Shown in pieces: positions 26,560 through 34,364 of a stretch of DNA of 64,000 nt. The DNA is from Aquimarina aquimarini (GTDB lineage Bacteria > Bacteroidota > Bacteroidia > Flavobacteriales > Flavobacteriaceae), in NCBI RefSeq assembly GCF_900299535.1, contig NZ_OMKE01000057.1, forward strand, positions 1 to 64,000, in the 5' to 3' direction. Below the pieces are notes generated by a model that searched no databases, had not been told where the DNA came from, and saw only the letters and a program-made list of their open reading frames with translations. The position numbers were made by a program, and so were the translations under genes. Every line of letters begins with the position of its first letter. Position 1 is the first letter of the stretch.

Positions 26560-29121
26560 TTAGTGTTTTTCAATATATTTCAAATCAAATTTATCTGGAT
26601 TGGTATAGTTTAGTGATTTCTTAAGGTAGAAATCAATGATTTGTGTAATCATATATAACTCTATTTTCTGCGCTCCTTCTTCATTATCCATCATACGGAA
26701 AATGTTGTCTTTTTCTTGTTCCATGACTTCTTTAAGAAATTCGTCTGGGTTTTCCACTTTATCTATAGTTTTATAACTCTGTATGATTGGGAGAGTCCAA
26801 CGGTGTCCTATTAATCTTGCTAAGGCATTCTCAGAGTTTTGCTCTAATTGGGCATATTTCTTTTTCAATGCTTCATGAACTTTTATACGTTCTTCTGGAG
26901 TCTTTTTATGTAAACTATGATTATCAACGGCTATTTTTGCTCTTACAAAGGCTTTTTCAAAAGTATAATCAAGTCGCAACATATCTTTCCTTAATTCAGT
27001 AAGCATATTAAAAACCAACTGATTATATCCTGCAAGAAAATCTATATAACTATATAATTCTTTAAGAAAAACAATCGCTTTTGGTTTGTACATTTTTGCT
27101 TTTCTTTCGTCTGCAACTTCCAAACGTAATAAGGTAATTTCTTGTTTTTTGTATTCAGGGATATAATCAAATTGAGGGTGGTTTTGAAGAGTTACCAATT
27201 GTACATCTATCTCATCCATAGTACCCTGGTATAAGGAATCTCTATATCTAAACTGTAAGATTTCATTACTTCTTCTAGATCTTTTGCCTCTTTTGGGTTT
27301 CTCTTTCTTTTCTTTTCGTTGTCTTTTAGAAAATTTTAATCTAGGCTTAAACTTGTCAAAGCTATAGTTATAACCAAAAGTAACCGTAAAATCAGTATTT
27401 GATGTGGTAGCTTTTCTGAATTGAGTTAATACATTAAGATTAAAATTATGTTTTTTAAGATAGGTATAGGTACTACCAAGTCTCAAATTGACAACCTCTC
27501 CTTGTTTTTCTCCATTATTTCTACTTTGATTGTAGCTAATTGATCCTGTAGCTCTTAATTTTTTATCAAAATATTTTTTGTTTACAGATACCATTGGGCC
27601 ATATGTCAGGCTATTGTCTACACCTATAGTATTATAACTTACGTTAACCATAGCAGAGACATTTAAATCAATCAACGGATATCCTAAAGTATATGAAGCA
27701 TTACCATTATAGAAATTAGAATCTCCATTTTCTAAAACTCGTCCATTTTGTTTATTTACTGCATTTTGAAAAGATAATCCAACGCCTAGGTTACGCTTTT
27801 GAGTTTCTGTATCTTTTAAGATATAATTGGCAGTAAGATTAGCGTTTTGTGAAATTTGTTGAAAGTCTAAAGTATCCAAATTCTCTGTTTGAGAAACCTC
27901 GTTGATATAATCAAACTGATTCTTAATATTAGTATAGGATTGAAAATTAGAATATCCTCCTGTTATACTCAATTTTTCAGAGGCATTATAATTTACATTT
28001 ACAGCACTCACTACTCTTTGCAACTGGGTGCTTTTTTTGTTCTCTAAATCATCTCTCTGTAAACCCGCATTAAAAGCAATGCTAACTTTATTTTCGAATA
28101 GATTCTGAGTAGCATTAAGAGTTATATTTTCAAGATCATTATTAAAAAAGTAAGCTCCTAGTGTTCTATATTCTGGGTCTATATATTCGTATCCAACTCC
28201 AACTGAACCATGGCCTACTGGATAAGAAAAGTTGATATTATATGCTTTATAGTTTTGAGTAGAGGAATTACTCTTTACTAAGGTTGATAAAAAGGAATTT
28301 TCAGTTTTACCTCCAGCATTTATATCTTCGGTTATTACAGATGAAGCAACCTCAGCTCGAATTTCTCCTTTATCAAAAAGTTTTACTTTTCCCTCTACAC
28401 TTACAACCACATTGTCTTTTGGTTGTACTTCTAATTCTATAGGCAAAGGGTTTTGAATAGAATTTTTATCATCAGAGGCTTTAAAAAAAATTGCTCCAAT
28501 AAAAAACTTTTTAAAATCATATGATGTTTTTACACCATATCCCATTCTTTTATATGCTGGTTGAGATTGAGGCTCGTTTGGATTATATTCTGATTCTTTA
28601 AGCAATCGACCATACATGGCACTAATTTTAAAGGGTCCCTCTGGAGTAAGATCTACCCCTAGCCCTGTAAATTGATGACCACTCAAGGTGTATGGAGAAA
28701 ATGTCATACTCACATCTCCTATATGTGTAGTTATCCATTTATAAGATGGATGTATACTCAATCTATTAAAAGAAAAAGGGTTACTACTTTTAAATTTTTG
28801 ATTAGAGTAAGAAAAAGTGACAGGGATATTATATACACCACTTATAGTAAGGTTAACATTTCCAGTTAGAAAGTAACTGAATGCTTCTCTATTTGAGTCT
28901 CCACTATAAAAAATTGAATTGGCTGCCACTCCTCCTGTTAGTTTAAATAATTTAGATTTTCCTATTAGACCTAAATCCTGACAAAATGTGGTAGTTGAGA
29001 TACTTATCAAAAAAATGAAAGAAAGTGCTTTAAGGGTTCGCTGGTTGTTTTTTTCCCATATTCCCTTATTACAAATATCATTTCTGAAATAGTTTTTCAA
29101 AAACAAAAAATATGCTATCAT
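26560..29121 (-). CDS. Outer-membrane beta-barrel protein with charged linker and helical C-terminal domain
   Basis: 853 aa. The only Met near the front is residue 1; a signal peptide follows at ~30-47 (ALSFIFLISISTTTFCQ), so either the leader is long or translation starts at an unusual codon. Residues ~50-590 show dense alternating amphipathic strands with aromatic ends (SYPVGHGSVGVGYEYIDPEY, LNLNVLTQFRKATTSNTDFT-like pattern), consistent with a large outer-membrane barrel. A highly basic stretch (KRQRKEKKEKPKRGKRSRR, ~600-620) leads into ~230 residues of predicted alpha-helix. This is too long for the PorP/SprF family and has no TonB plug domain. It is the first gene of the surface cluster and ends 3 bases before the zincin gene. 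I infer that it is the anchor or export pore for the downstream proteins. Exact family unknown. Confidence 0.75.
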   Translation of the reverse strand: MIAYFLFLKNYFRNDICNKGIWEKNNQRTLKALSFIFLISISTTTFCQDLGLIGKSKLFKLTGGVAANSIFYSGDSNREAFSYFLTGNVNLTISGVYNIPVTFSYSNQKFKSSNPFSFNRLSIHPSYKWITTHIGDVSMTFSPYTLSGHQFTGLGVDLTPEGPFKISAMYGRLLKESEYNPNEPQSQPAYKRMGYGVKTSYDFKKFFIGAIFFKASDDKNSIQNPLPIELEVQPKDNVVVSVEGKVKLFDKGEIRAEVASSVITEDINAGGKTENSFLSTLVKSNSSTQNYKAYNINFSYPVGHGSVGVGYEYIDPEYRTLGAYFFNNDLENITLNATQNLFENKVSIAFNAGLQRDDLENKKSTQLQRVVSAVNVNYNASEKLSITGGYSNFQSYTNIKNQFDYINEVSQTENLDTLDFQQISQNANLTANYILKDTETQKRNLGVGLSFQNAVNKQNGRVLENGDSNFYNGNASYTLGYPLIDLNVSAMVNVSYNTIGVDNSLTYGPMVSVNKKYFDKKLRATGSISYNQSRNNGEKQGEVVNLRLGSTYTYLKKHNFNLNVLTQFRKATTSNTDFTVTFGYNYSFDKFKPRLKFSKRQRKEKKEKPKRGKRSRRSNEILQFRYRDSLYQGTMDEIDVQLVTLQNHPQFDYIPEYKKQEITLLRLEVADERKAKMYKPKAIVFLKELYSYIDFLAGYNQLVFNMLTELRKDMLRLDYTFEKAFVRAKIAVDNHSLHKKTPEERIKVHEALKKKYAQLEQNSENALARLIGHRWTLPIIQSYKTIDKVENPDEFLKEVMEQEKDNIFRMMDNEEGAQKIELYMITQIIDFYLKKSLNYTNPDKFDLKYIEKH

Positions 29122-29827
29122 ATATTCTTCGACCGACTACATTAACAAAAATACCTCCCGAGTGTTAACGATGTAAAACTGATTATCAAATATTAATTTG
29201 ATTCAGATTTAGGTCTGTGTCAAAAGTATTTTAAATAGCGTAAGAAAAATACACTGTTTTCAGGGGTATTTATAAAAACAAATAAAACAAATTTATAAAT
29301 AACTGATTTTTAAATACTTAAAATCTAAACAACATTCTTTTTTTTATATATTTATCTAGTAGCCTAGTCTTTTTGGTATTAAAAAACACTGTATTCTATT
29401 TTTAAAAAGCCCAAAAAAGATATTTATCCCTGCTTAGTTTCTTAAAAAAAGTGGTTAAAATTTATAAATGTATATATCAAGATTTATAAATCCTTGGTTA
29501 CTCTCTTTGTTTCTAAAAAACTTTAACCTTTACCTTTACTACGATCAAAAAATGTTGTAAAAGTTATTAGACGATGATTAAATATTGAAAACTTACTAAT
29601 TACGTATTGTATCGCTATCTGTTTTACACTAAAACATAATTTATAGCTATAATACATTTACAAAACAAAGCTACGATCAAAGATTAAGTTTACCACCAGT
29701 TTTAAAGTGATCTAAACGAGTTTATCTACTACTTATAAAGTAATCAAAATATTTTTTGCAAAAAGTCGACTTTACATTTCTATGAGTCTAAAAAGAAAAT
29801 AGAAATAAATCATTTAAATTTTTAATC
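29122..29827. other. AT-rich divergent intergenic region between surface operon and lanthipeptide precursor
   Basis: About 700 bases without a supportable gene. It must contain the promoter of the six-gene minus-strand cluster and the promoter of the plus-strand RiPP precursor. I see a TAnnTTTG match on the minus strand at 29146-29153 and runs of A/T, but no strong hairpin or ORF. Confidence 0.6.
29146..29153 (-). promoter_or_regulatory. Possible -7 box (TATTTTTG) of the six-gene surface operon
   Basis: Read on the minus strand, this matches the Bacteroidetes -7 consensus TAnnTTTG and lies 25 bases before the start codon at 29121. No convincing TTG -33 element is seen at the usual spacing, so support is weak. 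Confidence 0.3.
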
Positions 29828-30007
29828 ATGAAAGACAAAAAAGTTAGTCTCGGTAAATTAAATATTAAGAAAATGACCATTAGCTCTTTACAGAATGTAA
29901 AAGGGGGTAAAATGGCTGAAGAAGGAGGAACAAGCATTAATACAAGATTTACTCGAGTTAGAACTTGTTGTAGTGGTCAGTGGTACTCTGTTGGTGGAGG
30001 CTGCTAA
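29828..30007 (+). CDS. Lanthipeptide-like RiPP precursor (Bacteroidetes GG-leader type)
   Basis: 59 aa. The leader opens MKDKKVSLGKLNIKKMTISS and continues LQNVKGG. This is the 'K-L-x-L-x-K-x-T-I-S-x-L...V-x-GG' pattern of Bacteroidetes class I lanthipeptide / natural-product precursors, with GG at residues 26-27. A second GG is at 33-34. The core that follows contains Thr35, Ser36, Thr39, Thr42, Thr46, Ser49 and Ser54 as possible dehydration sites, and Cys47, Cys48 and Cys59 as possible ring partners; it ends VGGGC. Cleavage could be after GG27 or GG34; I cannot decide. It is the first gene of a pair with the LanC-like gene 74 bases downstream, separated by a hairpin. The precursor identity is strong by leader plus LanC context; product structure and activity are unknown. 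Confidence 0.85.
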   Translation: MKDKKVSLGKLNIKKMTISSLQNVKGGKMAEEGGTSINTRFTRVRTCCSGQWYSVGGGC

Positions 30008-30032
30008 ACATACAAATCATTAAGAAAATACT

Positions 30033-30067
30033 AAAAACAGCAAGGGTATTCTCTTGCTGTTTTTTTT
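30033..30067 (+). terminator. Terminator/attenuator between precursor and LanC genes
   Basis: AAAAACAGCAAG (30033-30044) pairs perfectly with CTTGCTGTTTTT (30053-30064) around an 8-nt loop, followed by more T to 30067. It is a textbook intrinsic terminator, 25 bases after the precursor stop. Partial read-through would give much more precursor mRNA than lanC mRNA, a usual arrangement in RiPP operons. Confidence 0.85.
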
Positions 30068-30081
30068 AATTAAATAATAAA

Positions 30082-31299
30082 ATGAACGCTACAGAAGTAA
30101 ACTTATCTATTCTAAAAGAAATAAAAAATACCATTGATAAAAATGCTAATAAAGAAAATAATCTAGGGCTGGTATCTGGAATTTCTGGAATTATGATTTT
30201 TCGTTTTCTACTATCTAGAGTCTTAGAATGTGAGAAAGAATTTGAAAAGGCTAAATCCTTAATTACAGAAGGTTTAGAAAAAATTAATGATGGATATAAT
30301 GACCCTAGTTATGGTAATGGCATTGCGGGTTTCTTTTGGGCATTACAGTTTTTACAAGAAAATTCTATCATAGAGATTGATAATGATGCTATCTTTTGTC
30401 AAATAGAAGATTATATCTATGAGGCCATGGATTTTAGTATTAAAAATAGAAATTATGATTTTTTGTACGGAGCTATCGGTTATGGTATGTTCTTTCTAAA
30501 AAGATATAAAACCATAGAAAATCCTAATCTAAAAAATAAATACCTAAAAATACTAGAAGAATTGATTGCTTATTTACATACATCAAAGATTGAAAATACA
30601 CATGGTATTATGTGGCAATCTCCCCAAGAATCTGATGTAAAAAATGAAATCAATATTGATTTAGGGTTAGCCCATGGTGTCCCTAGTATATTGTATTTTT
30701 TGTGCCTTGTATATGAAGAGGGACTTTGTAAAGAAAAAATTAGACCTTTGATAAAGGGAATTAATCGCTACATGCTATCAACCAAAAACATATCCAAAAA
30801 TATGATCTCTTTATTTCCTACTTATCAATATCTGTCTCTAAAAAAAGAAGAACATATAAGCCGTTTAGGATGGTGCTATGGGGATATCGGGATTGGGCTT
30901 TCGTTATTAAAAGCAGCCGATGTAACCAAAGATGTACTACTCAAAAAAGAAGCTATTAGCATATTAATCCATTCTTCAAAGAGAAGAGATTTGAAACAAA
31001 ACTCTGTTTTAGATGCTGGTATTTGCCATGGGACGTATGGTTTGTTTCACATCTATGGGAAATTATTTAAAAAAACAAAGATCAATTACTTTAAAGAAGC
31101 TTCTATACATTGGAAAGAAGTTAGCGACGATATGGTCAAATATGATGAGGACCAAAATATTTATTACTCAATTCACCTTGGTGATAGAAATTGGTCTAAC
31201 CCCTATAGTTTATTAGAAGGTTTATCAGGAATCGGACTAAGTATAATTTCTGATATAACAAATCACAAAATTGAATGGGATGAATGTTTATTTATATAA
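30082..31299 (+). CDS. LanC-like lanthionine cyclase
   Basis: 405 aa, cytoplasmic, close to the usual LanC length (~400-420). It has the conserved motifs in order: GLAHGVPSIL (His198), GWCYGDIGIGL (Cys265), and AGICHGTYGLFHIYG (Cys315-His316). The two Cys and His316 are the zinc ligands, and His198 lies in the GxxHG catalytic-motif position. An early GIAGFFWAL and a late EGLSGIGLSII fit the alpha/alpha toroid repeats. LanC proteins activate Cys thiols and catalyse their Michael addition to dehydroalanine/dehydrobutyrine, forming (methyl)lanthionine rings. The substrate is almost certainly the 59-aa peptide encoded 74 bases upstream. No LanB dehydratase, LanT or LanP lies in the neighbourhood, so dehydration must be supplied elsewhere or the system works differently. 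Confidence 0.9.
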   Translation: MNATEVNLSILKEIKNTIDKNANKENNLGLVSGISGIMIFRFLLSRVLECEKEFEKAKSLITEGLEKINDGYNDPSYGNGIAGFFWALQFLQENSIIEIDNDAIFCQIEDYIYEAMDFSIKNRNYDFLYGAIGYGMFFLKRYKTIENPNLKNKYLKILEELIAYLHTSKIENTHGIMWQSPQESDVKNEINIDLGLAHGVPSILYFLCLVYEEGLCKEKIRPLIKGINRYMLSTKNISKNMISLFPTYQYLSLKKEEHISRLGWCYGDIGIGLSLLKAADVTKDVLLKKEAISILIHSSKRRDLKQNSVLDAGICHGTYGLFHIYGKLFKKTKINYFKEASIHWKEVSDDMVKYDEDQNIYYSIHLGDRNWSNPYSLLEGLSGIGLSIISDITNHKIEWDECLFI

Positions 31300-31402
31300 C
31301 TAATCAAAAAAAAAGGACTCCATTTTTGCCTCTTATATCTCTAATTAACTTAATTCTCATTCTTTTTTGCCCGTTTTTTTAAGCTAATATATTACTAGAT
31401 AA

Positions 31403-31428
31403 CCCCTCTCTTTAAAAAAGAGAAGGGT
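31403..31428. repeat. Hairpin repeat, copy 1
   Basis: A stem of CCCTCTCTTT with AAAGAGAAGGG (one bulged A), between convergent lanC (+) and the S41 lipoprotein gene (-). The 24-nt core is identical to the copy at 34278-34301. It may act as a bidirectional terminator. Confidence 0.6.
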
Positions 31429-31573
31429 CTATAACAAAGAACTTCAATATATATTCTGGTTAAAGGTCAACTAAAAGGTTTTCTTCTTTTTTAATTATCT
31501 CATTTTAAACAAAACTAAACTCACAAGACCTTAAACAGCTTGATATTAATAAGAATACAACACACTATATTTC

Positions 31574-33166
31574 TTACTTTAGACGCTCTAGTCTAATCAC
31601 TTCTTTAAATATTGGATCTTTACTTATTAAGAAATCTTTACCAAATACATCTTCAAATGTGATTGTTCGCTCATATAAAAAATCAATAGAGTAGTTAACT
31701 AAATACTCTACATTATTCTGAAAAATATCTGCTTTTGTTTTTGCATCTGTAAAATCAATTTGCGGTTCTATCCTTAACAATACCTTACTGTGTGGAAGAC
31801 AAAGAATGATTGGTACTGTTTGAAGCCCTCCTAGCAAGTTAGGGTTCTCTCCAACACTAATTAATTGTTCGTTTTTCTTTGCTAAATTAGAGAGGTTACT
31901 TGAAGAAGAATAAATAAAACGATCTTGTAATATGTATATATTTCCATTAAAAGGATAAGATATTGAATCTGGAATGACAAAGTTATATTTAGGCATCACT
32001 ATATAATACATTTTTGGATTTTGCAGTGTTGCAACATTATCTACCTCAAAACTATATGAAGGATTATTTACTATAGTGTCTTTGTTTATTTTATAAAATT
32101 CACGATTAATAGAGCTATAGTTTCTTCCTAATTTTAAATCTACTTGTAGAGTATCTTTTATAATTTTTTTCAAAAAATTGCTATACGTATTATCATTTCC
32201 TCCTCCATTTCCTCTGATATCCAGAACAACAGCCTCCACTTGACTGTTAGAAATAATTGATTTTAATTTATTACTTAATGAATCCCCCAATTGTTCTTCC
32301 ATAAAGGGCAGTTTTGCATAAAAAATACGTTCTTTTTTAAAGTAATGAGTTCTAATTGAATCTGAACCTTCATTATAACCAAAATTTAATTTTTTATCTT
32401 TTAAGAAAGTTACCGTATCTTTTTTTGCGATACTTAGTCTATGTTCTTTGTTTTTATTATCTAAAAACATCAGATGCAATGAATCTTGCTTATATATAAA
32501 TGAGGATTGATAAAATCTCTCAAAATATTCTCTTCTATTATCCTTATCCCATCTCATCGGAGAAACTAGTGTTACCATTCCTTTTACAAATTGATGTATA
32601 TTTTGATTATTACAACTAATTAACTTCATCGAAGAAGGATAATTTCTCCCTTTATACGAGAATGGTAATAGATTATAATATTCCCCAGAAGAGTATATTA
32701 ACTCTAACTCCAACTGTGTATAAAATTCTTTTTTAAGATAATCATTATACTTATCTACGAATCCAAAAGCTGTACTATCATTACCTACTACATCTATACC
32801 ATCTGGTATCCAATGATTTTTTACAATACTTGACAATCCAGGCCATAAAATATTCGTATGTCCATCTTGAGCAGCGTTAACTGTTTTCTGAATAACATTT
32901 AGATATTCAGGCATCGTTGTTTCTGAATTAATATTTAACCTTAATTTATCTGCATATTGATTAAAATCAATACCTCTTACCTCTTTATTAAAATAGATTA
33001 TTGGACTTACTTGATTAATATAAGAAACCAATGAATCGTGGTCTTCCAACATTTGTAGGTAGGTAAGCTGTGGAGTTCCTTTTATTTTATGAGATGAATC
33101 TTGTTTTTTAGATTTTGCACATCCTATAATCAAAAAGGCAATTGTTATAAATACTGATATTTTCAT
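31574..33166 (-). CDS. S41-family (C-terminal processing peptidase-like) lipoprotein
   Basis: 530 aa from the ATG at 33166. The frame extends to a TTG at 33235, but the ATG gives a good lipoprotein signal with lipobox LIIGC (Cys16). Residues ~310-325 read VVLDIRGNGGGNDN, the hallmark 'D-x-R-G-N-G-G-G' of peptidase family S41. A segment near residue 420 (FIYSSSSNLSNLAKK) corresponds to the S41 nucleophile-Ser region, which in active members is S-[AS]-x-E/N-x-x-x. The following LLGGLQTVPIILCLPHS matches the end of the core. No PDZ domain is evident, so this is closer to the tricorn/interphotoreceptor-like S41 lipoproteins common in Bacteroidetes. It follows the AraC gene by 77 bases in the same direction, so the regulator may control it. 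Confidence 0.8.
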   Translation of the reverse strand: MKISVFITIAFLIIGCAKSKKQDSSHKIKGTPQLTYLQMLEDHDSLVSYINQVSPIIYFNKEVRGIDFNQYADKLRLNINSETTMPEYLNVIQKTVNAAQDGHTNILWPGLSSIVKNHWIPDGIDVVGNDSTAFGFVDKYNDYLKKEFYTQLELELIYSSGEYYNLLPFSYKGRNYPSSMKLISCNNQNIHQFVKGMVTLVSPMRWDKDNRREYFERFYQSSFIYKQDSLHLMFLDNKNKEHRLSIAKKDTVTFLKDKKLNFGYNEGSDSIRTHYFKKERIFYAKLPFMEEQLGDSLSNKLKSIISNSQVEAVVLDIRGNGGGNDNTYSNFLKKIIKDTLQVDLKLGRNYSSINREFYKINKDTIVNNPSYSFEVDNVATLQNPKMYYIVMPKYNFVIPDSISYPFNGNIYILQDRFIYSSSSNLSNLAKKNEQLISVGENPNLLGGLQTVPIILCLPHSKVLLRIEPQIDFTDAKTKADIFQNNVEYLVNYSIDFLYERTITFEDVFGKDFLISKDPIFKEVIRLERLK

Positions 33167-33243
33167 TTTATTCTTTTTTAAAAGAACTGTAAAGAAAATA
33201 AATGTAAATTCTTGAAAATTGTAAAAATCTGCCAAGTTCGTTT

Positions 33244-34050
33244 TTACTCTATATTCCAGATAAGTGTATTATCGACTTTCAATACACTTTTTCTAAATTG
33301 TAAAGGACTAAGATTGGTATATTTTTTAAATGTTTTGATAAAATGAGATTGATCTGTAAAATCTAGATCATAAGCGATTTCTGTAATACTTTTATTATCA
33401 AATATAGATTGCATCCCTTCTCTTACTTTTTTTATGATCAAAAATTCTTTAGGAGTAAGTCCTAGCTCACTTTTAAAAAAACGATGTGTAGAACGATAGC
33501 TTTTATTAATTAACTCGCTTACCTCATTAACATTAACAGAGCTTTCTATTTTATTAAGGTCAAAATTTTGATAACTCATAAAGTTCTCTTTTATGTTTGA
33601 AATAAAAAAAGCTTCAATTTCACAATGTATACTTTGAAGAGAATTCTTACTAAAAACAATTTCAAAAAGATGAGACCAATTTGCTTCTTCGTAATAGTTT
33701 AACACGTTATTTTTAAAAATAAATGAAGAAAGTTTCTCATTTAAAATTGCTTCTAATCCAAGAGGGTTAAAGTTAATACACAATTCTTTATATGGAAAAT
33801 TTGCAGATATATTTATTGGATTTTTATAAATTCCTGTGAGGTAACTGCTATTTGTATTAGACGGCAAAACACTATAATTAAAATCATTTTGTTTAAAAAG
33901 ATAACTGTCTTGCATTAAACTTAAACAATGATTTGTATTAGGATAGCAAATTTGCGAAACTTCTTTAAAATCTTCTTTTTCTATAAATAAGAAATACTGA
34001 ATAAACTCTTTTAGAACAGGATGCCTAGGATATATAATTTTAGTTTTCAT
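33244..34050 (-). CDS. AraC-family transcriptional regulator
   Basis: 268 aa. The C-terminal ~100 residues form a two-helix-turn-helix AraC/XylS domain: VSELINKSYRSTHRFFKSEL (first HTH) and SITEIAYDLDFTDQSHFIKT with FKKYTNLSPLQFRKS (second HTH with the conserved F-x-x-x-G/N-x-S-P-x-x-F-R ending). The N-terminal ~160 residues resemble the DUF6597-type ligand/sensor region of Bacteroidetes AraC proteins (YPRHPVLKEFIQYFLFIEKE opening). It is upstream of the S41 lipoprotein gene and probably regulates it or itself. The effector is unknown. Confidence 0.85.
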   Translation of the reverse strand: MKTKIIYPRHPVLKEFIQYFLFIEKEDFKEVSQICYPNTNHCLSLMQDSYLFKQNDFNYSVLPSNTNSSYLTGIYKNPINISANFPYKELCINFNPLGLEAILNEKLSSFIFKNNVLNYYEEANWSHLFEIVFSKNSLQSIHCEIEAFFISNIKENFMSYQNFDLNKIESSVNVNEVSELINKSYRSTHRFFKSELGLTPKEFLIIKKVREGMQSIFDNKSITEIAYDLDFTDQSHFIKTFKKYTNLSPLQFRKSVLKVDNTLIWNIE

Positions 34051-34364
34051 TTATTCTCGTTTTCCTATCTACCCTCTATGCTTTTATATAGTTACCCAAA
34101 TAGAAATTTATACTTCTCTATTAATATTTGATAAAGATACTAATAATTAAATGTTATAAATATTACTACTATCAAACCACATATGTAAAGAAGCTCAACT
34201 ACAAACCATTAAGTTTACAAGCAAGATCATTTAAAATTTATTATGTTTTTGATAAAAACTTCAAAATATAGATAATACCCTCTCTTTAAAAAAGAGAAGG
34301 GTATTTTTGAAATCTCAAAATAAATACAAGAAGCTTTTTGTAGATAAGCTTGCTTGTATTATAT
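34051..34364. other. Intergenic region with hairpin repeat copy 2
   Basis: About 310 bases between the AraC gene and the porin gene, both on the minus strand. It holds the second copy of the 24-nt hairpin core and presumably the AraC promoter. I see no ORF. Confidence 0.5.
34275..34304 (-). terminator. Hairpin repeat copy 2, likely terminator of the lactate operon
   Basis: ATACCCTCTCTTT pairs with AAAGAGAAGGGTAT (one bulge) 60 bases past the porin stop at 34365. The core is identical to 31404-31427. A T-run follows on the plus side and A/T-rich sequence on the minus side, so it may terminate in both directions. Confidence 0.5.

Noticed and set aside
31574..33166. S41 protein as leader peptidase of the lanthipeptide
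   Set aside because: It is on the opposite strand, separated by a hairpin, is a surface/periplasmic lipoprotein, and S41 enzymes are not the usual GG-leader proteases; the link would be speculation.
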